61,618 nucleotides of DNA from Chloroflexota bacterium. GTDB taxonomy: Bacteria; Chloroflexota; Anaerolineae; Caldilineales; Caldilineaceae. The stretch covers positions 1-61,618 of the forward strand of contig JAGWYN010000026.1 in NCBI GenBank assembly GCA_018969295.1. Reading direction: 5' to 3'. The notes below the pieces were generated by a model. It ran no database searches. It had not been told where the DNA came from and saw only the letters and a list, made by a program, of their open reading frames with translations. This document shows, in pieces, positions 43,984 to 53,272 of the stretch. The position numbers and the translations under genes are program-made. How positions within the stretch are numbered: position 1 is the first letter of the stretch; the number at the start of each line of letters is the position of its first letter.

Positions 43984-44916
43984 CTAGTACCCGGCAGCCC
44001 GCCGCTGTGCACGGCCCCAGGCTTTGATCAGGTACATGCTCACAAGATAGATCATGATGTACAGCAAAATGGCATAGGGCAACCCACCGGCAAGTCGCTG
44101 GAACTGGATGCTGGTCCGATAGGCGGTCAGCTGGTAGGTCATCAGCGTGTTGCCAGGCCCCCCTTCAGTCATCGCAAAGATGATGTCGAACATCTTCAGC
44201 GAATCCATGAAGCGAAACACCACAATAATCAGGATGAAAGGGGTCAACATCGGCAAGGTCAGGTTGCGAAATGTGAACCAGAAGGAAGCCCCATCCACCC
44301 GCGCCGCCTCAAAAGGTGCGTTGGGAAAAGAACGCAGCCCAGCCAGAATCATCAGCGCGGCGAAGGGTGTAAACATCCAGATGTCCACCAGCGCCACCGA
44401 AAAGAGCGCAGTCTCGGGCACAGCTGCCCATTCCAACGACGGCAGCCCGACCCGGTTCAAGATCGGGTTGAGGATTCCGACGCTCGGCTGCATCATCATT
44501 TTCCAGACCAGGGTGCCGATGACCGGTGCGATGATCATGGGGAAGATCAAAAGCGGGGTAAAAATTTTGGCGATCCGGCTCTCTCGATTGAGCAGCATGG
44601 CCACCAGCAACCCCAGCCCCAGCTCGATGGCTGTCGAAACCACGGCATAGGCCAACGTGATGTAGGTCGAATACAAAAAATCCCCATCTGTCACCATGCG
44701 CGCATAGTTGCGCAGCCCGACAAAGTTGAACTGGCTGTCCGGCACCTTGAAATTGAAGGCGGTGAAGGAGTAATAAACCCCCAACAAAAAAGGGTATAAA
44801 ATGCCGATGAGCAGCAGCAGGGCGGGCAACAGAATCAGATAGGGGCGAGCACGGACCAACCACGGGAAGCGCATCTCTTCTGGCCGGGCCGACGCGCGAA
44901 GGGCTTGTTTGCTCAT
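43984..44916 (-). CDS. carbohydrate ABC transporter permease (MalF type)
   Basis: 310 residues with six to seven membrane helices. The EAA loop is FEAARVDGASFWFTFRNLTL. It is the first permease after the binding protein, separated from it by a strong intercistronic hairpin. No unusual residues were noticed. Confidence 0.92.
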   Translation of the reverse strand: MSKQALRASARPEEMRFPWLVRARPYLILLPALLLLIGILYPFLLGVYYSFTAFNFKVPDSQFNFVGLRNYARMVTDGDFLYSTYITLAYAVVSTAIELGLGLLVAMLLNRESRIAKIFTPLLIFPMIIAPVIGTLVWKMMMQPSVGILNPILNRVGLPSLEWAAVPETALFSVALVDIWMFTPFAALMILAGLRSFPNAPFEAARVDGASFWFTFRNLTLPMLTPFILIIVVFRFMDSLKMFDIIFAMTEGGPGNTLMTYQLTAYRTSIQFQRLAGGLPYAILLYIMIYLVSMYLIKAWGRAQRRAAGY

Positions 44917-44979
44917 GGTATCGTTCTACTTCTCCTGCCTGAGACAAGCGGCGCAGCACACCGCAAAACCGTTTTTCCA

Positions 44980-45022
44980 GGCTGGAGGGGGGCGGCCCGG
45001 GAATGAACCGCCCCCTCCAGCC
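44980..45022 (-). promoter_or_regulatory. intercistronic hairpin after the binding-protein gene
   Basis: A 15-bp GC-rich stem: 44980-44995 with 45008-45022 (one bulged G), loop of 12 nt, located 8 bp past the binding-protein stop (45031) and before the permease. Such structures stabilise the upstream mRNA and reduce downstream expression, giving more binding protein than permease; the role here is inferred. Confidence 0.7.
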
Positions 45023-45030
45023 AGCTCTCA

Positions 45031-46494
<1,464 letters not shown>

Positions 46495-46550
46495 CCTGTT
46501 TCTCCAGTGGAAATTTTGTGTAGCCAATTTTCAGATCCATTCAGATGTCG

Positions 46551-46565
46551 GCTGCTTTTAGCAGC
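46551..46565 (-). repeat. small hairpin in the gap before the binding-protein gene
   Basis: GCTGCT (46551-46556), TTT and AGCAGC (46560-46565) form a hairpin in the 193-bp gap between the HAD phosphatase and the binding protein. No convincing promoter was found in the gap, so the operon may run through from the upstream promoter. Confidence 0.45.
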
Positions 46566-46687
46566 TCCAGTTGTTCTGACACTCGAATCTAGCGTCACCT
46601 CCTTCTCCCCACTTTCGACAGACTGCACACAGGGGTGCCGTGCCAGCGTTTGCAGCATCGCACCCCCACAAGCAACAAACCCGCCGC

Positions 46688-47506
46688 TCATTCGATCAGA
46701 GCGGCCAGCTCGTTCAACTGCTCGATCGCAAAGGTCGGGGGCGTGGCCATCTGGGCGACATCCGCCCGGGTGCTCACCCCGCTCAATGCCACTGCTGTCA
46801 GCATGCCCGCGTTCTGCCCCATCGCAATGTCGGTCTCCAGACGGTCGCCGACCATCATGCAGCATTCCGCAGGCAACCCCAGCCGGTCCAACGCCACCTG
46901 CATGGTCAGGGTCGACGGCTTGCCCGCCAGCAACTGCAGGCGACGCCCGGTCATCGTCTCCAGGGCAGCAATCGTCCCCCCCGCATCAGGGATGGCCCCG
47001 CCCGGCATCGGGCAGCTCTTGTCTCCATTGGTGGCACAAAAAAAAGCTCCCCGCATCAACGCCTGGTAGGCCGTGTTGAGCTTGCGGTAATCCAGCGTGC
47101 GATCGAAGGCCACCACCACCCCATCGATCTCCTCCACCTTCAGCACCTCTCTGGGGTCCTGATCTTCCAGTTCACCCAGCACCGTCAACCCGTGCCCGCG
47201 CAGCTCCTCCCGCAAGGACTCCTCGCCGATCACATAGTAGCGCAAAGCGGGCTGGTGCCTGGCCAGATGATGGCCCAACACAAAGCCCGAGGTGATCACA
47301 TCCTCCGGCGGGGTCGGAATCCCCAGCCGAGTCAGCTTGGCAGCATAGCGGGTGCGCGGCTCCAAAGGCTTATTGCTCACAAAAAGTACCCGTTTGCCAC
47401 GCTGCCGCAGCGCAGCAATCCCCTCGACGCTGCCGGGCAACGCCGCATCCCCCAGATAGACCGTGCCGTCCAGATCAAAAACAAAGCCGTCGCAGCGCAC
47501 ACCCAT
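46688..47506 (-). CDS. HAD-superfamily sugar-phosphate phosphatase (NagD/PGP-like)
   Basis: 272 residues. HAD motif I FVFDLDGTVYLGD, motif II VLFVSNKPLEP, a C2-type cap, lysine in LLAGKPSTLTM, and motif IV MVGDRLETDIAMG. It hydrolyses small phosphates such as sugar or glycerol phosphates. The predicted start ATG 47506 gives the usual N-terminus, but no strong ribosome site is visible. It is transcribed first in the minus-strand sugar operon from the promoter beside the SorC operator. Confidence 0.85.
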   Translation of the reverse strand: MGVRCDGFVFDLDGTVYLGDAALPGSVEGIAALRQRGKRVLFVSNKPLEPRTRYAAKLTRLGIPTPPEDVITSGFVLGHHLARHQPALRYYVIGEESLREELRGHGLTVLGELEDQDPREVLKVEEIDGVVVAFDRTLDYRKLNTAYQALMRGAFFCATNGDKSCPMPGGAIPDAGGTIAALETMTGRRLQLLAGKPSTLTMQVALDRLGLPAECCMMVGDRLETDIAMGQNAGMLTAVALSGVSTRADVAQMATPPTFAIEQLNELAALIE

Positions 47507-47611
47507 GTTGTTCAAGCTTTCTGTCCGCACCTCTTGCACAAGGCAACCTGTGCGTTCGCGCGGTTGGATTTTAAGTCTTGCTGTGGGAGCAAGAAAATTC
47601 AAATGTTGAAA

Positions 47612-47653
47612 ATTCTTGCAAAAAAGAATATCATACCCTCCCTCCTTTGTCAA
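47612..47653 (-). promoter_or_regulatory. minus-strand sugar-operon promoter with SorC-type operator
   Basis: On the minus strand TTGACA (47653-47648), 17 nt, TATTCT (47630-47625). The -10 box overlaps the palindrome ATTCTT-6-AAGAAT (47612-47629). The same half-sites occur at the divergent regulator promoter 150 bp away. This is the likely switch for the whole transport and catabolic operon. Confidence 0.75.
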
Positions 47654-47738
47654 GTCGGAGACTCAAAAATGACCCCGAACGCTCCTCCACCAGCCGCGTT
47701 TCCCCGCTGACCCTCCCAGCTTTCAGAACAAAGCTGGA

Positions 47739-47779
47739 TTGACAGCCTCGCGGACGGCATGGTATTCTTCTGCAAGAAT
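47739..47779 (+). promoter_or_regulatory. promoter and autoregulatory operator of the SorC-family gene
   Basis: TTGACA (47739-47744), 18 nt, TATTCT (47763-47768). ATTCTT-CTGC-AAGAAT (47764-47779) overlaps the -10 box, mirroring the operator of the divergent operon. Binding of the SorC-family protein would repress both directions. Confidence 0.75.
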
Positions 47780-47845
47780 TTGCAGGCACTGCACTTTCTT
47801 CTGCACATGAAAGGCTGGCCAAGCTGCAAAAAAGGCACCAGTCCA

Positions 47846-48862
47846 ATGAACGAACGAGACGACTTGCTGGCGATGGTCGCCAGCCTTTACTACAAACTGA
47901 ACCAAGACCAGGCCGAGATCGCAGGGCGGCTGGGGGTCTCGACCTCGAAAGTCTCGCGGCTGCTCAAAGAAGCCTGGGAACGAGGCATCGTCGAGGTCCA
48001 CATCAAAACCCCCATCCCGCGCGATTTCAGCCTGGAGAGCGCCCTGGTTTCCCGTTTTCAGCTGGCAGACGCGCTGGTACTGGAGGCAAAGCCGGACAGC
48101 AGCCCTGCTGCGCTGGTGGCAGGTGCAGGCCAGCTGGCCGCCATCTATCTGCAGCGCATCATCCCAGATCTGCCCCCCGGCGCCACGATCGGCGTCGCCT
48201 GGGGCACCGGCGTGCATGCCACCGTGAATGCGCTGCCCAACCACCTGGCCCGCCAGATCGATGTGGTCCAGCTCATGGGCGGGGTCGGTGCGCTGGTCAT
48301 AGACGGGCCCGATTTGGCCCGCATGGTGGCGGCCAAACTTGGCGGACGCCACTACGACCTGCATGCCCCTGTGCTGGTAGAACGTGCAGACGTTCGCGAT
48401 CTGTTTCTGGCAGAACCCTCTGTCAGCGAGGCGCTGCGGCGGGCGCGTGCAGTGCAGCTCGCCCTCACCGGCATCGGCTCGCTCGACGAACAAGATTCCA
48501 GCTTTCTGCGGGCCGGTCTGATGACACGCGCCGATCTGGCCACCTTGCGTGCCCTGGGTGCGATCGGGGAGATGGCCGGCCGCTTTTTTGATGCCGCCGG
48601 CAACACCGCTGGCCTCGAAATTAACCGCCGCGTGATCGGGGTGGAACTGGAAGATCTGCGCCGCATCCCCAAGGTCATTGCGGTCGCGCGCGGGTTCAGC
48701 AAGGCCCCCGCCATTCTGGGGGCCCTGCGTGGCCGCTACCTCGACGTGCTGGCCACCGACAACCTCACGGCCCAGGCCATTCTGGCTCAGGCGGACGGGA
48801 CGCCAGCCTATAGTGCCGCTCGCTCATCTGCCGCAGCCGATCGGCAGCCTGTTCTGCCGTAA
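47846..48862 (+). CDS. SorC/DeoR-type sugar-responsive transcriptional regulator
   Basis: 338 residues. N-terminal helix-turn-helix (YYKLNQDQAEIAGRLGVSTSKVSRLLKEA) and a sugar-phosphate-binding C-domain with IGVAWGTGVHATVNALP and LVIDGPDLARMVAAKLG. It is homologous in layout to SorC and EryD, which sense phosphorylated sugars or polyols. The last 20-30 codons extend beyond the usual domain end and overlap galT antisense by 98 bp. ATG 47846 is chosen by AGG 9 nt upstream; longer starts exist. Confidence 0.88.
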   Translation: MNERDDLLAMVASLYYKLNQDQAEIAGRLGVSTSKVSRLLKEAWERGIVEVHIKTPIPRDFSLESALVSRFQLADALVLEAKPDSSPAALVAGAGQLAAIYLQRIIPDLPPGATIGVAWGTGVHATVNALPNHLARQIDVVQLMGGVGALVIDGPDLARMVAAKLGGRHYDLHAPVLVERADVRDLFLAEPSVSEALRRARAVQLALTGIGSLDEQDSSFLRAGLMTRADLATLRALGAIGEMAGRFFDAAGNTAGLEINRRVIGVELEDLRRIPKVIAVARGFSKAPAILGALRGRYLDVLATDNLTAQAILAQADGTPAYSAARSSAAADRQPVLP

Positions 48863-49850
48863 TGTCACGCTGCGGCATCCCAAGCATCTCATAGCCCACC
48901 ATAAATTTTTTGACTGTGGCCGAACGGAGCAGCGGCGGGTAGAAGTGCGCGTGCAGCTGCCAGTGAGGATGGCGCTCGCCGTCGGTCGGCTGGCCGTGCC
49001 ACCCCATGCTGTAGGGAAAACTGCATTCAAACAGGTTGTCGTAGCGGGTCGTCAGCCGCTTGAGAATTTCTGCCAGCGCCCCACGCTCTTCTTCGCGCAG
49101 ATCAGGGAGCGCCAGCACCGAACGTCGCGGGAGCAGCAGCACCTCAAAAGGCCAGACCGCCCAGTAGGGGGCGACCACCACCCAGTGCTCGTTCTGGACG
49201 ACCAGCCGCTCCTCCTGCACCAGCTCCTGCTCCAGATAATCGACCAGCAGCGGACGCCCGTGGCGCGCAAAATAGCGCTGCTGCTCTCTGTCTTCCTTGG
49301 CCGGCTCGAGCGGCACCGTGTAATTCGCCCAGATCTGACCATGCGGGTGTGGGTTGGAGGAGCCCATGATCGCCCCCCGATTTTCAAAGACCTGCACATA
49401 CCGGATGTCCGGCCGGGCGCCCAGCTCCTCCACCTGCTCGGCCCAGACCTCCACCACCTGGCAAAGGTCATGCACTGCCATTTCTGCCAGGGTGAGGTCG
49501 TGGCGCGGGCTGAAACAGATCACCCGGCAAAGGCCTGTTTCCGCTTGCGCTTGAAATAGCTCGCCGCTTCCCACCTCCCCGTGGGGGCCAACCGGCAGCA
49601 GCGCAGCAAAATCGTTGTCAAAGACAAAGGTGCTGCTGTAGGAAGGATTCTGATGCCCACCTGCACGGGCGTTCCCAGGACACAAATAACAGGTCGGGTC
49701 GTAGGCAGGACGGCTCTCCTGAGGCTGCTTTTCGACCTGACCCTGCCAGGGGCGTCTGGTGCGATGGGGAGAAACCAATACCCAGTCGCCCGTCAGGGCG
49801 TTGCGTCGGCGGTGAGGATGTTCGGTCGGTTCAAAAACCAGCGGATCCAT
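48765..49850 (-). CDS. galT: galactose-1-phosphate uridylyltransferase
   Basis: 361 residues. The active-site SSNPHPHGQIWA contains the uridylylated His; the zinc-binding region includes CYLCPGNARAGG, and PFEVLLLPRRS and HPHWQLHAHFYPP complete the fold. It swaps UMP between UDP-glucose and galactose-1-P in the Leloir pathway. No galK or galE is in the window. Its 3' end overlaps the SorC gene by 98 bp on the opposite strand. ATG 49850 has AGAGGGG upstream; a GTG at 49868 that overlaps the ROK gene stop (GTGA) is an alternative. Confidence 0.93.
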   Translation of the reverse strand: MDPLVFEPTEHPHRRRNALTGDWVLVSPHRTRRPWQGQVEKQPQESRPAYDPTCYLCPGNARAGGHQNPSYSSTFVFDNDFAALLPVGPHGEVGSGELFQAQAETGLCRVICFSPRHDLTLAEMAVHDLCQVVEVWAEQVEELGARPDIRYVQVFENRGAIMGSSNPHPHGQIWANYTVPLEPAKEDREQQRYFARHGRPLLVDYLEQELVQEERLVVQNEHWVVVAPYWAVWPFEVLLLPRRSVLALPDLREEERGALAEILKRLTTRYDNLFECSFPYSMGWHGQPTDGERHPHWQLHAHFYPPLLRSATVKKFMVGYEMLGMPQRDITAEQAADRLRQMSERHYRLASRPPEPEWPGP

Positions 49851-49864
49851 CGAGCGCCCCTCTG

Positions 49865-50755
49865 TCACAGAGCTGCATCCATCGCCAGAGCGATCGACCC
49901 CAGCACTCCTGCTCGGTTGCCCAGCTGAGGAGGCACAAGGTACGTGTCGATCGCTTCACCGACCTCTGCTTTCTGGACATAGCCGTTGAGCAGCTGCCGC
50001 ACCTCGCGACGCACCAGCGGAAAGAGCTGCTGCTGATCCATGACCCCCCCGCCCAAGATGATCCGTTGGGGAGAAAGGGTCAGAATAATGTTCGTCACCC
50101 CCAATGCCAGATAATGCGCCTCCAGCTCCCAGGCAGGGTGTTCCGGCCCCAAGGACATCCCCTTCTGCTGCCAGCGCTCTTCGATGGCCGGGCCGCAGGC
50201 CAGCCCCTCCCAGCAGTCGCCGTGGTAGGTGCACCAGCCCGGGTAGGGATCCCGGCTGCGGTCGTGGGGGATGCGCATATGCCCCATCTCGGCGTGCATC
50301 AGCCCGTGCAGCAGGCGCCCATTGACCATCCCGCCTCCTCCCAGCCCGGTCCCAATCGTCAGATAGACGAAGGTGTCCAGCCCGCGCGCTGCGCCCCAGC
50401 GGTGCTCGCCCAGGGCAGCCCCGTTGACATCCGTGTCAAACCCCACCGGCACCTGCAGGGCAGCGCGCAGCTGGCCGACCACGTCGGTGTGCGCCCAGTG
50501 CGGCTTGGGGGTCGTGGTCACGTAGCCAAAGGTCGGCGAAGCCGGGTTGGGATCCACCGGCCCAAAACAGGAGACGCCCACTGCAAGCAACGGCTCCCGC
50601 TCGGCATGGGAGCGAAAAAATGCCACGGCCTGCGCCAATGCCTCCGCAGGCGCCGCAGTGGGAAATCGAATCTCCTCCCGAATCTCCCCGGGTTCGCTGG
50701 CAACCGCACAGACAAACTTGGTGCCGCCCGCCTCGATACCGCCATAAAGCGCCAT
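49865..50755 (-). CDS. ROK-family sugar kinase, fructokinase-like
   Basis: 296 residues. LYGGIEAGGTKFVCAVA, VGFDTDVNGAALGE, LTIGTGLGGGG and MHAEMGHMRIP define the ROK family; CTYHGDCWEGLACGPAIEE is a His/Cys-rich metal site as in ScrK/GmuE-type fructokinases rather than the CxCGxxGCxE of glucokinases. It phosphorylates fructose or mannose-type sugars at C6 or a hexose. It overlaps galT and may share its transcript. Confidence 0.88.
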   Translation of the reverse strand: MALYGGIEAGGTKFVCAVASEPGEIREEIRFPTAAPAEALAQAVAFFRSHAEREPLLAVGVSCFGPVDPNPASPTFGYVTTTPKPHWAHTDVVGQLRAALQVPVGFDTDVNGAALGEHRWGAARGLDTFVYLTIGTGLGGGGMVNGRLLHGLMHAEMGHMRIPHDRSRDPYPGWCTYHGDCWEGLACGPAIEERWQQKGMSLGPEHPAWELEAHYLALGVTNIILTLSPQRIILGGGVMDQQQLFPLVRREVRQLLNGYVQKAEVGEAIDTYLVPPQLGNRAGVLGSIALAMDAAL

Positions 50756-50807
50756 ACGTTTTTGCTCTCTCCTCGATCAGAATGTTTGGAACCGGCCTTT
50801 TGCTAGT

Positions 50808-51437
50808 TTACCCGGGATCGACAGCTTCCACCAATGCCTGACCATGGGTCAGTTCAATCAACGCAGCCCGCAACGGTTCGGCCCGATCGAAGGGCAACTG
50901 CACACGAAACGTCGCATCGACGGCAAACTCCTGGGCCAGGAGCGTCGCTTCGTACTCCGGCAGCAGCCGTTGAAACGGTGTCACAGCCGCGTAGTCGATC
51001 ACCACCTCCAGCTGCACCCAGGGAACGCGCTCCACCGTGGGCAAGGTGCGCAGCGCCAGCTGCACACCGCCGCTGTAAGCACGCACCAGCCCACCGACCC
51101 CCAGCAGCGTCCCTCCAAAATAGCGCGTGACCACAGCTGTCAGATCGCCGACCCCGCTGTGCAACAAAACAGTCAGCATCGGGCGGCCCGCAGAGCCGTG
51201 GGGCTCTCCGTCGTCGCTCATCCCAATCTGGCTGCTGCTGCCCGGCGCACCGACCCCATAGGCCCAGCAGTTGTGCGACGCGTCGACAAACTCCGCCCGG
51301 ACTGCGGACACAAATGAGCGCGCCGCCTCCAAGGTGGGGGTGTACCCCACCGTCGTCACAAACCGGCTGCGCTTGATCTCCTCTTCCACACGGTGGGTGG
51401 CAGCTGGAATCCGGTAGCGTTCAAAATTGCCTGTCAT
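50808..51437 (-). CDS. YigZ/IMPACT-family protein
   Basis: 209 residues. The conserved SDDGEPHGSAGRPMLTVL and VVTRYFGGTLLGVGGLVRAY block is diagnostic. The second, smaller domain resembles an EF-G-like fold. Members are linked to translation or stress regulation, but the biochemical role is poorly defined. It lies 52 bp upstream of the ROK kinase and 24 bp from the LysW-like gene. Confidence 0.9.
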   Translation of the reverse strand: MTGNFERYRIPAATHRVEEEIKRSRFVTTVGYTPTLEAARSFVSAVRAEFVDASHNCWAYGVGAPGSSSQIGMSDDGEPHGSAGRPMLTVLLHSGVGDLTAVVTRYFGGTLLGVGGLVRAYSGGVQLALRTLPTVERVPWVQLEVVIDYAAVTPFQRLLPEYEATLLAQEFAVDATFRVQLPFDRAEPLRAALIELTHGQALVEAVDPG

Positions 51438-51461
51438 CTCTGTCCTGCGGGCGCTCCCCGA

Positions 51462-51821
51462 TCAGCGGTCACTGCGCCTGCTCTGCTCTTCCCTGTCCAG
51501 CCCCAGCAATTCCTCCTTGTCAAACTCCTGTTCTTCGTCGAAGGCTTCGTCGAACTCGTCGTCAAACGCCTCCAGCGGGCGGCGACGCTTGCCCGGCAGG
51601 AGCGCCGCTTCCTCCAGCTCATCGAGCTCCTCCTCGTCGATCCCGTAGCCATCCAGGTCATCCCATTCCTCGCCGTCATCGTAGGCGAGATCGACCTCGA
51701 CCGGGTAGGCGCTGATCACTTCCAGCTGCACACCGCAGTTGGGACAGACAAGTCGCTGGCCAGGCCGGGCTCGGCGGGTCAGATTCAACTCCGCATCACA
51801 CTCGACGCACAAGGCAGACAT
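51462..51821 (-). CDS. LysW-like zinc-ribbon protein with long acidic tail
   Basis: 119 residues. The first 45 residues match LysW/AmCP carriers: CVECDAELNL (Cys5, Cys8), LVCPNCGVQLEVIS (Cys26, Cys29). LysW itself ends in EDWGE, to which amino groups are attached; here a related EEWDD (51-55) is not terminal but is followed by about 65 very acidic residues (DEEELDELEEAALL, AFDEEQEFDKEE). Lysine or arginine biosynthesis genes are absent nearby. It could be a structural zinc ribbon, a carrier with lost function, or a new carrier. Its start has a weak AGGAG-like site. Confidence 0.7.
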   Translation of the reverse strand: MSALCVECDAELNLTRRARPGQRLVCPNCGVQLEVISAYPVEVDLAYDDGEEWDDLDGYGIDEEELDELEEAALLPGKRRRPLEAFDDEFDEAFDEEQEFDKEELLGLDREEQSRRSDR

Positions 51822-51895
51822 CTTTTCCAGCTCCTTTCAAACTATCCATACTCTTTACTTTATGTAATAGCACGAAATCGGCTCGGGCGCAAGCG

Positions 51896-53236
51896 TCAGT
51901 TTTGCACGGCAGGCAGATAGATGCGCTGGCTGGGAGCAGGGGTTGCTTCGGTGTAGTCCGGGTTCAGATCGGTGCCTTGGACGACACCCAGTGGGGTGTA
52001 GCTGCGATAGCCTGGGAAGACCGCCCCCAGCTGTGGGTTGCCCAGCCGTCGGATCAAAATTTCGCTGAGCACGCGGCGGTAGTCGGTGGTGATGGCCAGG
52101 TCGCGGCGGTCGTAGAGCTGATCGGTTGCGAGCCCGGGCCATTCCCCATGGACGCGCCCCCCGTTGACCGCCCCTCCTGCCACCAGCATGATGTTGCCGT
52201 GGCCGTGGTCGGTGCCTCGGCTGGCATTCTCCTGAAAACTACGTCCAAACTCACTCATGACCACCACGGTGAGCCGGCGGGTGTGGTCGGTACCGTTGTC
52301 GTTGGAAAGATCGAGCAACAACGCTTCGATCCCCTGTCCCAACTCTTTGAGTTTGTCCGAGAGGTACCCAGTGCCCCCATCTCCCTGGTATTCGTGCGTG
52401 TCCCACCCGCCCAGATCGAGGGTGGCGACCTGGAGCCCCAGCTGCATCCGGATCACCTGCGCCACGGTCTGCAGGCTGCGGCCAAAGCTGCCATTGGGAT
52501 AGACTGCGCCGTTGCCGGGGGCATAGGTGCCAGGGTTGGCCCGCTCGACAACATCCAGTGCATCCATCGTCTGCAAAGCGGCCTGATGGAGCCAGGAGCT
52601 GCCGTCGTACATTTTGCGCAGGGCAACCCGCTGCCAGTCCCCGAATTCCCAGTGTCCGCCAAAATTGAAGTCGTTGGGGGTCGTCATGCCGATGCTCTCG
52701 CGGTTGCCGAGCAGCGAGGAAGGCTGCAGATTGCCGACGGCCAGTGCTGGGACGATGAGGGAGGCGGGGAGGTTGCTGGCGCTGCGCAGATGGCGCGTCA
52801 GCCAGCCGGTCGTGCTCGATTTGCTGTCCGGGGTCCCGAGCTCCATAAACTGCATCGCGTCGAAATGGCTGCGCGTGTCGCTGGTCAACCCCGCAGCGTG
52901 GACGATCGCCAGTTTCTGGTCCTGGTAAAGTCCATAAAGCGCAGTGGCCCCTGGGTGCAGCCCCAAACGTTCGTCGAGAGGCAGCGCAGCGTTTGCTCCT
53001 GTCACCGGCACAGCCAGCCGCGGGCGTCGCGCCTCGTAGTGTGCGCGATCCTCCCCGGCGATCGGCAGCACGATGTTGAGGCCGTCGACCCCGCCCCGCA
53101 AAAACACAACCACCAGAATCTCCTGGTTCGGTTCGGTCCCAGCACTGCCAAAAGCGGTAAAACTCAGGCCGCTGGCCCAGGTTGCGATCGCAGCCGAACA
53201 GCCGACGAGAAAGCCCCGTCGCGAGGGTTTGAACAT
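51896..53236 (-). CDS. DUF1501 family exported protein
   Basis: 446 residues. N-terminal RRGFLVG followed by a hydrophobic stretch suggests Tat export. The conserved VVVFLRGGVDGLNIVLP, GLHPGA, HFDAMQFMELG and VVVMSEFGRSFQENASRGTDHGHGN are typical of DUF1501, which structurally resembles sulfatase/phosphatase-type folds. AAGGAGA precedes the ATG. It is 36 bp downstream of the DUF1800 gene and both are probably cotranscribed. A Pro-rich tail follows. Confidence 0.9.
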   Translation of the reverse strand: MFKPSRRGFLVGCSAAIATWASGLSFTAFGSAGTEPNQEILVVVFLRGGVDGLNIVLPIAGEDRAHYEARRPRLAVPVTGANAALPLDERLGLHPGATALYGLYQDQKLAIVHAAGLTSDTRSHFDAMQFMELGTPDSKSSTTGWLTRHLRSASNLPASLIVPALAVGNLQPSSLLGNRESIGMTTPNDFNFGGHWEFGDWQRVALRKMYDGSSWLHQAALQTMDALDVVERANPGTYAPGNGAVYPNGSFGRSLQTVAQVIRMQLGLQVATLDLGGWDTHEYQGDGGTGYLSDKLKELGQGIEALLLDLSNDNGTDHTRRLTVVVMSEFGRSFQENASRGTDHGHGNIMLVAGGAVNGGRVHGEWPGLATDQLYDRRDLAITTDYRRVLSEILIRRLGNPQLGAVFPGYRSYTPLGVVQGTDLNPDYTEATPAPSQRIYLPAVQN

Positions 53237-53272
53237 CGAACTCTCTCCTTTTTCCTGTCTCCTGTGTCTGGA

